Part shown: positions 1 through 7,263 of the stretch, piece by piece
Layout of the letters: every line of letters starts with the position of its first letter
Position numbering within the stretch: position 1 is the stretch's first letter
Assembly (NCBI GenBank): GCA_028705705.1
Contig: JAQWCZ010000012.1
Location: 1 to 15,764, forward strand
Direction of reading: 5' to 3'
Length of the DNA stretch: 15,764 nt
Source of the DNA: Paludibacter sp.
GTDB taxonomy: Bacteria > Bacteroidota > Bacteroidia > Bacteroidales > Paludibacteraceae
Notes under the pieces: generated by a model
What the model saw: the letters and a program-made list of their open reading frames with translations, nothing else
What the model was told of the DNA's origin: nothing
Databases searched by the model: none
Translations under genes and position numbers: made by a program

Positions 1-1
1 G

Positions 2-805
2 GATGAGAAGACTTTCCTAGCGGTGGTGAACTTTATATCAGATGGTTATAAGAAAGAAAACATCAATCACGATGAGGTTTCAATTGATACCGTCATCGTT
101 TATCTCAGGAAGGCACACGATTTCTTTCTGGATTTTAAATTACCACTCATTCGTAAGAAACTGATTGAAGCCATTGATGAGTGTGTGCAGGAACAACCTT
201 ACCGGAAGATGATCATGAAGTTCTACGATGATTATGTAACGGAGGTTCAGAAGCACATGGATCATGAAAATGAAACGGTGTTTCCTTATGTGCTGAATCT
301 GTTGGAGGGAAAGAAAGACCCTCGTTATACCATTGCTATATTCGAGCAAAATCATGAAAATATTGACTCTAAATTGGCTGATCTGAAGAATATTCTCATC
401 AAATATTTTCCGGCACAACAACCCAATTATTTGTTGAATGAGGTGCTGTTCGATCTTTCAGCCTGTGAAAAGGACCTGGAGAAACACAACCGGGTAGAAG
501 ATCATTTCTTTGTTCCTGTAACGGAAACACTGGAAAAAAAATTGAGCGAAAAGAAGGAAGAGTTGTCAGCAACGGAAAAAACAGATAACCTCACAGAGCG
601 GGAAAAGGAAATTTTAGCCAGCGTGGTAAAAGGACTTACCAACAAAGAAATTGCCAATAAACTTTTTTTGTCAACGCATACCGTTATCTCGCACCGCCGG
701 AACATAACCCGGAAACTGGAGATACACAGTACAGCGGGCTTAACGATATATGCTATTGTGAATAAATTGGTTACGCTTGATGAGATAAAGTCGGTAATTG
801 AATAG
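2..805 (+). CDS. Hemerythrin-like diiron domain fused to LuxR-type HTH regulator (5' partial)
   Basis: A one-component transcription regulator is inferred. The frame stays open to the left edge, so the true start lies upstream; the first possible in-window start is a GTG at 23, and residues here are counted from it. Residues ~20-170 form a four-helix hemerythrin-like domain with a full set of likely diiron ligands: H32 (AHDFF), H78/E82 (HMDHEN, followed by VFP), H111 (QNHEN) and H155/E159 (HNRVED). The spacing resembles YtfE/RIC iron-sulfur repair proteins. Residues ~188-250 are a GerE/LuxR helix-turn-helix (LTEREKEIL, GLTNKEIANKLFLS, then a recognition helix with TVISHRRNI). No phospho-receiver domain is visible in this part. 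Known hemerythrin-like domains bind O2 or NO or respond to iron/redox state; a sensor role for this protein is inference. The gene ends 37 bases before the antiporter start, so the two are probably co-transcribed. Confidence 0.85.
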   Translation, partial: DEKTFLAVVNFISDGYKKENINHDEVSIDTVIVYLRKAHDFFLDFKLPLIRKKLIEAIDECVQEQPYRKMIMKFYDDYVTEVQKHMDHENETVFPYVLNLLEGKKDPRYTIAIFEQNHENIDSKLADLKNILIKYFPAQQPNYLLNEVLFDLSACEKDLEKHNRVEDHFFVPVTETLEKKLSEKKEELSATEKTDNLTEREKEILASVVKGLTNKEIANKLFLSTHTVISHRRNITRKLEIHSTAGLTIYAIVNKLVTLDEIKSVIE

Positions 806-842
806 CTCATTTATTCTGATAAATGATTTAATCTGGAATTTA

Positions 843-3182
843 ATGCATAACAAACACGTCAAGACCTGGATGTTTTATTTTGTAATGATAAGTTCTTTTA
901 TCATCCTGACGTATTTGCTTTTTAAAAATGCGGAGAAATTCAACGCGTATGTTCCACCTGATGTTTCTGCTGTCAGTTCGGTGGTTACCGATAACTTTGA
1001 TTCTTTCAAACACTCGATTTTCCACAATCTCGGCGAACCGCTTGCCCTGCTTTTAATGCAAATCATTGCCATCCTGTTTGTTTCCAGAATTGCCGGATGG
1101 TTCTTTATCAAAATTGGGCAGCCTACCGTGATCGGCGAAATCCTCGCAGGTATCATCCTGGGTCCTTCTTTATTAGGACATTTCTATCCTGAAACATTTA
1201 ATTTTCTGTTTGCACCCGAATCCTTGGGTAATTTGTACATTCTCAGTCAGGTAGGACTGGTGCTGTTTATGTTCGTCATCGGCATGGAACTGAATCTGAG
1301 TTTGCTCAAAAACAAGATGGGCACCACCTACGTAATCAGTAATGCAAGTATTATTTTCCCATTCTTTCTGGGGATGTTATTTGCTTATTTTGTTTACGAA
1401 GAATTTGCCGCAGGTCAAACCGACTTTCTTTCTTTTGCTCTTTTTATAGGTATCTCGATGAGTATTACCGCTTTCCCGGTGCTTGCAAGGATCGTACAGG
1501 AGAAGGGCATGACCAAAACGCACATTGGACAAATCTCCATTATCTCGGCGGCATTTAACGATGTAACAGCTTGGTGTATGCTGGCTGCTGTTATTGCAAT
1601 CGCCAAAACCGGAAGTTTTATCAGTTCGCTGTACACGATCGGGCTCTCTATTGTTTATATACTGTTCATGTTGTATGCTGTACGGCCGTTCATGAAAAAA
1701 ATCGGGAATATATACAGTAACAGTGAAGTGTTGAATAAAAGTGTTGTTGCTTTTATGTTTTTATTCTTGACCCTTTCAGCCTTTGCTACCCAGATGATAG
1801 GGATACATGCTCTTTTTGGAGCGTTTCTGGCCGGAGTAATCATGCCTGAACTTCCCCAATTCAGAAAAATAATCGTGGATAAAATCGAAGATGTTGCTCT
1901 CACTTTATTACTACCTTTGTTCTTTGTATATACCGGACTACGTACCGAAATTGGATTAATAAATACACCTCACTTATGGATGGTTACAGCTACCATGATC
2001 GTTTTTGCCATTGGTGGTAAATTTATCGGGGCTGGTTTTTCAGCTAAAATGATGGGAGAAAACTGGCGCGATAGCCTTTCCGTGGGTATCCTGATGAACA
2101 CACGTGGTCTGATGGAAATCGTGGTGTTGAATATCGGGTATGAAATGGGCATTCTTCCCAAACCTATTTTCGTTATGCTGGTGTTGATGGCGTTGGTTAC
2201 GACCTTTATGACAACGCCCATGCTATCAATAATTCATAAGATATTCCCGGAGAAGAACCAGGAAGAAGAGTATCACAGACAACAGGCTCAGGGTATTTTC
2301 AAGGTGCTAATTGCTTTGGGTAATCCCGAAAACGGAAAATCATTGCTCACGGTGGCTAAGCATGTACTGGATGGTGTAAAGAATACGCTGTCGGTAACTG
2401 CCCTGCACATTACCCCCGGCTCGAATACAAACCCTTTATATAGCGAAGAATTTGCCAGAGAGAGTTTCATCGGAATCAATCACGAAGCACACAGACTACA
2501 TATCCCGATTCAAAACGACTACAAAATTACGGATAATATTGAGTTGGGGGTTGTGAAAACGACTAATTACGATAATTACGATTTCCTGCTTGTTGGTGCA
2601 GGGATATCTCTTTCAGGGATTGAGTTTATAAAATATAAACCGTATTTTAAGACGATTGGTTGGATCAACAAACTGATTAAACGGGTCAATAAAACTCAGG
2701 AGATTTTTTATCCCGGTTCATTAATAAAGGATAAAACCCGTTATTTTGTTGAACATAGTCAATGTAGCGTGGGTATTTTCGTGAATCGCAATTTCAGTGG
2801 CATTTCGACAGTTTTGGTGTTACTTGAAGATAAATCGGATGATTTCCTGATTCGCTATGCCCATCGTTTGTTGAAAAATGACCCAAAAGTACATGTTACT
2901 TTCCATGATGAAAATAAACTATTGTCATCAGAAGATTCTTTTAAAGAACAATACAAGGAGTTTATCAAACATTATCCGGATGCGGTGAAATTAAGTAAAT
3001 CGAAAAACGGTACCGGTAGTTTTCAGAAATACAGTTTCATGTTGATCAGTTATCAAAGCTGGATCAGGATTACAGAGGGCGACAGCAATAAACTCGACAA
3101 CATACCTTCTACTCTTATTATCAATAAAAAAGAAAGTCGTTTTAGTAAATTCGCAGCAGGAAATCACAACAATGAGTCATAA
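843..3182 (+). CDS. CPA2-family cation:proton antiporter, CHX-like, with cytoplasmic tail
   Basis: Inner-membrane exchanger of a monovalent cation (K+ or Na+) for protons. I chose the ATG at 843 (779 aa). A TTG at 798 would extend it by 15 residues and overlap the previous gene. An unusual extra N-terminal membrane helix (~9-28) and a ~35-residue loop precede the transport domain (~65-450). CPA2 signatures are GQPTVIGEILAGIILGPSLL, SITAFPVLARI, the ion-site pair N239-D240 in AAFNDVTAW, and NTRGLMEIVVLNIG (R421). The ND pair and the NTRGLxE motif resemble plant CHX exchangers more than KefB/KefC (Q-D) or NapA (D-D). The C-terminal ~320 residues are soluble, with two USP-like alpha/beta halves (starts IFKVLIALGNPENG and CSVGIFVNRNF) as in CHX proteins. 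No KTN/RCK glycine motif was seen. Ion specificity cannot be read from the sequence. Confidence 0.9.
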   Translation: MHNKHVKTWMFYFVMISSFIILTYLLFKNAEKFNAYVPPDVSAVSSVVTDNFDSFKHSIFHNLGEPLALLLMQIIAILFVSRIAGWFFIKIGQPTVIGEILAGIILGPSLLGHFYPETFNFLFAPESLGNLYILSQVGLVLFMFVIGMELNLSLLKNKMGTTYVISNASIIFPFFLGMLFAYFVYEEFAAGQTDFLSFALFIGISMSITAFPVLARIVQEKGMTKTHIGQISIISAAFNDVTAWCMLAAVIAIAKTGSFISSLYTIGLSIVYILFMLYAVRPFMKKIGNIYSNSEVLNKSVVAFMFLFLTLSAFATQMIGIHALFGAFLAGVIMPELPQFRKIIVDKIEDVALTLLLPLFFVYTGLRTEIGLINTPHLWMVTATMIVFAIGGKFIGAGFSAKMMGENWRDSLSVGILMNTRGLMEIVVLNIGYEMGILPKPIFVMLVLMALVTTFMTTPMLSIIHKIFPEKNQEEEYHRQQAQGIFKVLIALGNPENGKSLLTVAKHVLDGVKNTLSVTALHITPGSNTNPLYSEEFARESFIGINHEAHRLHIPIQNDYKITDNIELGVVKTTNYDNYDFLLVGAGISLSGIEFIKYKPYFKTIGWINKLIKRVNKTQEIFYPGSLIKDKTRYFVEHSQCSVGIFVNRNFSGISTVLVLLEDKSDDFLIRYAHRLLKNDPKVHVTFHDENKLLSSEDSFKEQYKEFIKHYPDAVKLSKSKNGTGSFQKYSFMLISYQSWIRITEGDSNKLDNIPSTLIINKKESRFSKFAAGNHNNES

Positions 3183-4970
3183 AGATGCAGGTGGAGTAAT
3201 TTCGTTACCCAAAGATTCCGGGATGGATGGTGTGTTTGCATCTTTCTTTTTCTTGATCGAAAGCTTTTGTCTTTCTCCTTCGGGGAAACGTAAAAAAACG
3301 TCATCTTTTGTTAGCGGACGATGTTCTTCCAACCAGAAAAAATTAGTCAGATAAATAAATTCATCCGTAAGTTTAATCATCGGATGAAATTCTCCACTGG
3401 AAGAAGGAGTTAAAACTATTCTATCAATTTTTTTATCTTTGAAGTGAATTACCACGAAACTGCTTTCAGTTCGGTTAGCACCAATGAGGATACTATCCGC
3501 CTCTTCCCGGATGAAATAGATTGTTTCGGCATTACCATTGACATCTACACGGCGAATCTGGTTACTATCGATATGAGCGATAATATCTTTCCCTGATATT
3601 TGATTGAAATACGATGAATCTACTTTTTCAGTTACCATAGCTGCTTGCTCCAACTGAACCTGATAAACCTTTTTGTTTTTTGTTAATATACTTATCTTTT
3701 CACTTGAATATTGTTGCTTCTCCTGCCAAACTATCGGTTCATTGATCAGATGCATGATGGAATCCCTCGAAGAGTAAATGAGCGAATCGGCAAGTCCTTG
3801 TATGTCTTCCCTGAAAAAGCGGACATTTCTCCAGGCTAATGCTTCATTGTATATGGAGTCCTTGAAAGTTTTAAGTGTATCCGCATGAATATACATATAA
3901 TCTTCGTTAGACCAGTCAACCAGCAAAGCAGAATCGGTAGCAATTCCCAACTCTTTTTCTTCATTATAATATACATAATTTCCGAAAAGAGTAGATTTCT
4001 GAACGGTATCTTTCAAAATGGCATTTCCGAATACTTCTCCATATTTAACGGCTTTATCATAAAAAATAGTATCACCAGTTAACGATTTACCTTCTTTGTT
4101 GAACAGAAAGGAACGATTCAAAAGCATCGAACGCTCCGATTGTGTATTATACCAACCTTTATTAGTAAATATATCGGTTTCATCCTGATAGACAATGTGA
4201 GTTTCTCCAACTAAATTAGCTATATGTGATTTGGTATTGTAAGTCAGCGTATCTGCATCCATTACAAAATTCTCATTCACCAGTTTTACACTATCACTAA
4301 ATAAAGCATCTTCGGTTCTGGTTGAATACTGTCCCCACACAGAGGTGAGTGTATTTTCCGGGTCAACAATTTTTCCTCCGGTAAAATAATATGCCAGTTG
4401 TGTATTTCTGTCGTAATTTAAACTATCGGTTGTCAACGTTGTATTTCTGTTAATCATCCAGACTCTGCCTCTCAGACGTGCCAGTTTAGTGTTACCATCA
4501 TAATACAACTTATCACCATAAACGAAAAGTGTATCTCCCTGGACAATCTTAACATTACTAAAAGCATCCATTGAGTTTGAGTTCCGATAGAAGTAGGCGC
4601 TGTCACAAGTCATTACAGCATCATCGTGTCGAAACCTAACATTCCCGTTCAAAATTTGCACATCAGGCTTCAGAAGCTGGTCAAATGAGATTAGATCAGC
4701 ATTCTCCATGTAGATAATTTTGGCAGTCGTTTGATCGTAAGGAGTTCTGATTGGTGCTACCGGGGCGAGAGGTTCGAGTTTCTTAACACGGGGACTTTTT
4801 TTCGACGAACCAGCTTGGTTTTTCTCCTTGATAGGTTCCTGTTTAGATCCGCTACTTTCTTTCAGGATATCCTCCCGTAATTTTTTATGTTGAATTTGTG
4901 CCGGCAATGTGAGACATGACAAACATATCCATCCGGCAATAATTATAAACCTCATGTTCCGGTATCGCAT
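3177..4970 (-). CDS. OstA/LptA-like LPS-transport periplasmic protein
   Basis: Bacteroidota-type OstA-like protein, about 597 aa. It begins with a Sec signal peptide (MRFIIIAGWICLSCLTLPAQ). The ATG at 4970 is used; a second ATG at 4955 puts the signal peptide at the very N-terminus and is equally plausible. A basic, low-complexity linker (~25-70) follows. After it comes a long series of short beta-strand repeats of the OstA type: recurring D-S/T-L-x-Y units, V..GDTLFVYGDKLYYD, and L.GDTIFYDK. These would build an extended beta-jellyroll like the LptA/LptD N-terminal domain, which carries lipid A across the periplasm. The polypeptide is much longer than E. coli LptA (~185 aa) but lacks an obvious LptD-type barrel. 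It is the last gene of the chaperone operon, 11 bases after the SurA-like gene. Its stop abuts the antiporter stop, overlapping by 6 bases. Confidence 0.82.
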   Translation of the reverse strand: MRYRNMRFIIIAGWICLSCLTLPAQIQHKKLREDILKESSGSKQEPIKEKNQAGSSKKSPRVKKLEPLAPVAPIRTPYDQTTAKIIYMENADLISFDQLLKPDVQILNGNVRFRHDDAVMTCDSAYFYRNSNSMDAFSNVKIVQGDTLFVYGDKLYYDGNTKLARLRGRVWMINRNTTLTTDSLNYDRNTQLAYYFTGGKIVDPENTLTSVWGQYSTRTEDALFSDSVKLVNENFVMDADTLTYNTKSHIANLVGETHIVYQDETDIFTNKGWYNTQSERSMLLNRSFLFNKEGKSLTGDTIFYDKAVKYGEVFGNAILKDTVQKSTLFGNYVYYNEEKELGIATDSALLVDWSNEDYMYIHADTLKTFKDSIYNEALAWRNVRFFREDIQGLADSLIYSSRDSIMHLINEPIVWQEKQQYSSEKISILTKNKKVYQVQLEQAAMVTEKVDSSYFNQISGKDIIAHIDSNQIRRVDVNGNAETIYFIREEADSILIGANRTESSFVVIHFKDKKIDRIVLTPSSSGEFHPMIKLTDEFIYLTNFFWLEEHRPLTKDDVFLRFPEGERQKLSIKKKKDANTPSIPESLGNEITPPASL

Positions 4971-4981
4971 GAAAAAAATAT

Positions 4982-6340
4982 TTAATTTTTAATCCAACCC
5001 GGATAGTTGAATTCACAATTTTGCCAGGCAGGGTCAATACTGATGTAGGTTTCTTTTTGCTTTTTTGCAACCCATTCTTTTAGAAATTGTTCTTTTTTTG
5101 TTTCTTCGTAGAAGTTTTTAAGCAATTGATAGTCATCCATCAGATTTGCTTTGTGCGTATCAACTTTAGATTTTAATTTAACCACAGCCACAACTTCTTT
5201 ATTAGAAGCCCTGTCGATCAAAGAAAATGGTTGTGAAATCTCAGCAACATTCATTCCATACACGACTTTGGCAATTTCCTGAGGTAAATCCTGGTATTCA
5301 AATTTGGATGTTCCTGTTTTTTGGTTCAGCATAAGACCGGCATTCATAGCTGAGTTTTTATCCTGAGAGAAATACATCACACCCTGTTCGAAAGTCATTT
5401 TACCAGCTCTTATCTGGTTGGTTATTGAGTCAAGTTTTTGAATTGCCTTTTGTTTATCCTCAAGTGATACTTTCGGCTTCATTAAAATATGACGACAATT
5501 GATTCGATCACCACGCTTTTCAATCAACTGAATGATGTGAAATCCAAATTCCGTTTCAACTACTCGTGACACCCGCTTTGGATCAGTCAGGTTAAATGCA
5601 ACATTGGCAAATTCGGGCACAAGCTGACCTTTACCCATAAAACCAAGTTCACCCCCTTTTTTGGCAGTCTCGGTATCTTCAGAATACAGACGGGCCAGCA
5701 CAGAGAAGTCAGTGGTACCATTATTAATCCTTTCAGCAAATTCTCTTAATCTTTCCTTTACCGCTTCAATTTCATCCTGAGGAACAGGTGGCTGGAAACT
5801 GATAATCTGTAACTCAACCTGAGCCGGTACAGTAGGAATACTGTCGGATGATAAAGTATTATAAAAACGACGAACATCAGCCGGAGTAGATTTAATATTT
5901 TCAACCAGTTTTTGTTGCATCTGCTGAATGATCATTTGATCTCTAACCATGGTACGCATGTCTTCACGAAGAGCGAGCACACTTTTTCCGAAATACTCTT
6001 CCATTTTTTCCTTAGAACCAATCTGAGAAATAAAATAATTCATCCGCATCTCCACCTGATTCATCACGGTACCTTCATTTACCTCGATACTATCTAACTG
6101 AGCCTGATGCAGATATAATTTTTGAATCGCTATTTGTTCCGGAATAACGCAATAGGGATCCCCATCAATAGTCGCCCCTTCATATTGAGCTCTTATTCGT
6201 TGTTCTTCCACTTCCGATCTCAGGATTGACTCATCACCAACGATCCAGATAACTTCATCAATAATATTCTGCTGAGCTTGAATATTTAGCAATGAAAAAA
6301 ATAAAAACAGCATTGAAAAAAGTAAAAATCTAGTGCGCAT
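4982..6340 (-). CDS. SurA-like periplasmic peptidyl-prolyl isomerase/chaperone
   Basis: Periplasmic chaperone of the SurA family, 452 aa from the ATG at 6340, chosen because it places the signal peptide (MRTRFLLFSMLFLFFSLLNI, cut near QAQ-Q) at the N-terminus. An upstream ATG at 6364 adds 8 residues. Residues ~24-165 are the SurA_N-type helical chaperone domain (IIDEVIWIVGDESILRSEVE). Two parvulin-type segments follow. The first (~170-275) has F..LA..YSED, GGELGFMGKGQLVPEF and FGFHII, but begins QIISF instead of the usual xHIL. The second (~280-390) begins CRHILMKP but ends KEVVAVVKL, without the usual G-Y/F-H. So each segment lacks one of the two active-site histidines. The protein probably helps outer-membrane proteins fold and may have little isomerase activity. 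It sits between the lipoprotein and ostA-like genes in the same operon. Confidence 0.87.
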   Translation of the reverse strand: MRTRFLLFSMLFLFFSLLNIQAQQNIIDEVIWIVGDESILRSEVEEQRIRAQYEGATIDGDPYCVIPEQIAIQKLYLHQAQLDSIEVNEGTVMNQVEMRMNYFISQIGSKEKMEEYFGKSVLALREDMRTMVRDQMIIQQMQQKLVENIKSTPADVRRFYNTLSSDSIPTVPAQVELQIISFQPPVPQDEIEAVKERLREFAERINNGTTDFSVLARLYSEDTETAKKGGELGFMGKGQLVPEFANVAFNLTDPKRVSRVVETEFGFHIIQLIEKRGDRINCRHILMKPKVSLEDKQKAIQKLDSITNQIRAGKMTFEQGVMYFSQDKNSAMNAGLMLNQKTGTSKFEYQDLPQEIAKVVYGMNVAEISQPFSLIDRASNKEVVAVVKLKSKVDTHKANLMDDYQLLKNFYEETKKEQFLKEWVAKKQKETYISIDPAWQNCEFNYPGWIKN

Positions 6341-6390
6341 GTTGGTGTAATTAAACCAGGGCATTTGTATGAATTTCCCCTTTTGATTGT

Positions 6391-7245
6391 TTATTTATTA
6401 AAAAAAGTTACTGTTCCATTCCGGATGGCATCCCGATATAATTCATCTTCAAAATTCAGCATGAAATCCGATTTCAGTTGATTTAAAATGATGTTTGATA
6501 TTTTTTCCTTAGCGGTTTCAAACGGTTCAAGTTCTCCGCTTTTTTTTACAGAATCCACATTGAGCATATAGTGTTTCAGGCTATCAGAAACCTCAAAAAA
6601 ACTTCCATTCCCGATTGAACTACTGAGTTGTTCCTGCTGAACGGGTATTTTCTTCAAAATTTCATTCGACTGCACCCACCGATCAACAAAGTAATCGTAA
6701 CTCAATCCGTGTTGTAAACTATACTTTTCTATTTTCTCTAATGACTTGTTATCCCCGGATTGAACCCAGCGTCTGACATCATTCAATCTCGGCGCTCCAA
6801 CAGGTAAAACGAGTAAAATCCCCTTTAAAAGGTTTTCTCGCAATATGAATTGCTCGCTGAAATTCCGGTAGAAAACAAGCATCTCTTCTTCAGAAGGTTG
6901 TTCGGGTAAACGTTGCTGCAAGAGATTTTGTTGGTACTGGTGGATGATGAGTGACTTTCGGTAATCGTCAAGCAATCTCTCTATTTCATCTTTATCAGTC
7001 ACATTCCGTTTGGCATTTTCATACAACAAAACATCAGTAACCCATTTACGGATGTAACTATCAGCAATCTGCACACTATCAGGTCCAGTAATATTGGGAG
7101 GTATTACTCCCTGTACCTGATCGAGATAGAGGAATTTTCCCTCAACTTCCAACAAAGGGATACGGGTCTGATCGGGTGATTTAACATCACAACCAATCAA
7201 AGACCCGAATAAGAATATCAGCAGCAAATGCCTGAAAATACGCAT
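6391..7245 (-). CDS. SurA/PpiC-like lipoprotein with degenerate parvulin region
   Basis: Predicted lipoprotein of 284 aa from the ATG at 7245. A TTG at 7263, directly after the previous stop codon, is less likely. The signal sequence ends in a clear lipobox, GSLIGC, with the acylated Cys at residue 19 and Asp at +2. In E. coli Asp at +2 favours inner-membrane retention, but that rule may not hold in Bacteroidota. Residues ~30-130 resemble a SurA_N helical domain (VTDVLLYENAKRN, followed by IERLLDDYRKSLIIHQY). The stretch where a parvulin domain would sit (~140-235) has only a weak counterpart: LLKGILLVLP in place of the HIL strand, no GG.LG motif and no G-Y-H. The C-terminus (~240-284) matches a SurA-like closing helix (KISNIILNQLKSDFM, then ELYRDAIRNGTVTF). 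It is probably a non-enzymatic chaperone partner of its neighbours. It starts 18 bases after the preceding gene. Confidence 0.72.
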   Translation of the reverse strand: MRIFRHLLLIFLFGSLIGCDVKSPDQTRIPLLEVEGKFLYLDQVQGVIPPNITGPDSVQIADSYIRKWVTDVLLYENAKRNVTDKDEIERLLDDYRKSLIIHQYQQNLLQQRLPEQPSEEEMLVFYRNFSEQFILRENLLKGILLVLPVGAPRLNDVRRWVQSGDNKSLEKIEKYSLQHGLSYDYFVDRWVQSNEILKKIPVQQEQLSSSIGNGSFFEVSDSLKHYMLNVDSVKKSGELEPFETAKEKISNIILNQLKSDFMLNFEDELYRDAIRNGTVTFFNK

Positions 7246-7263
7246 GAGAGAGCCAATAAGCAA

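Noticed and set aside
23..25. GTG as the true start of the hemerythrin-LuxR gene
   Set aside because: The frame is open from base 2 with no stop, and the hemerythrin domain begins close to this point, so the gene most likely starts upstream of the window.
3172..3354. Short plus-strand reading frame after the antiporter
   Set aside because: It lies entirely within the 3' end of the ostA-like gene on the other strand, has no recognisable domain and is low-complexity; it is a shadow.
6391..7245. The 284-aa lipoprotein as an active parvulin isomerase
   Set aside because: The HIL strand, the GG-x-G loop and the G-Y-H motif are all missing, so only the chaperone-like outline supports family membership.
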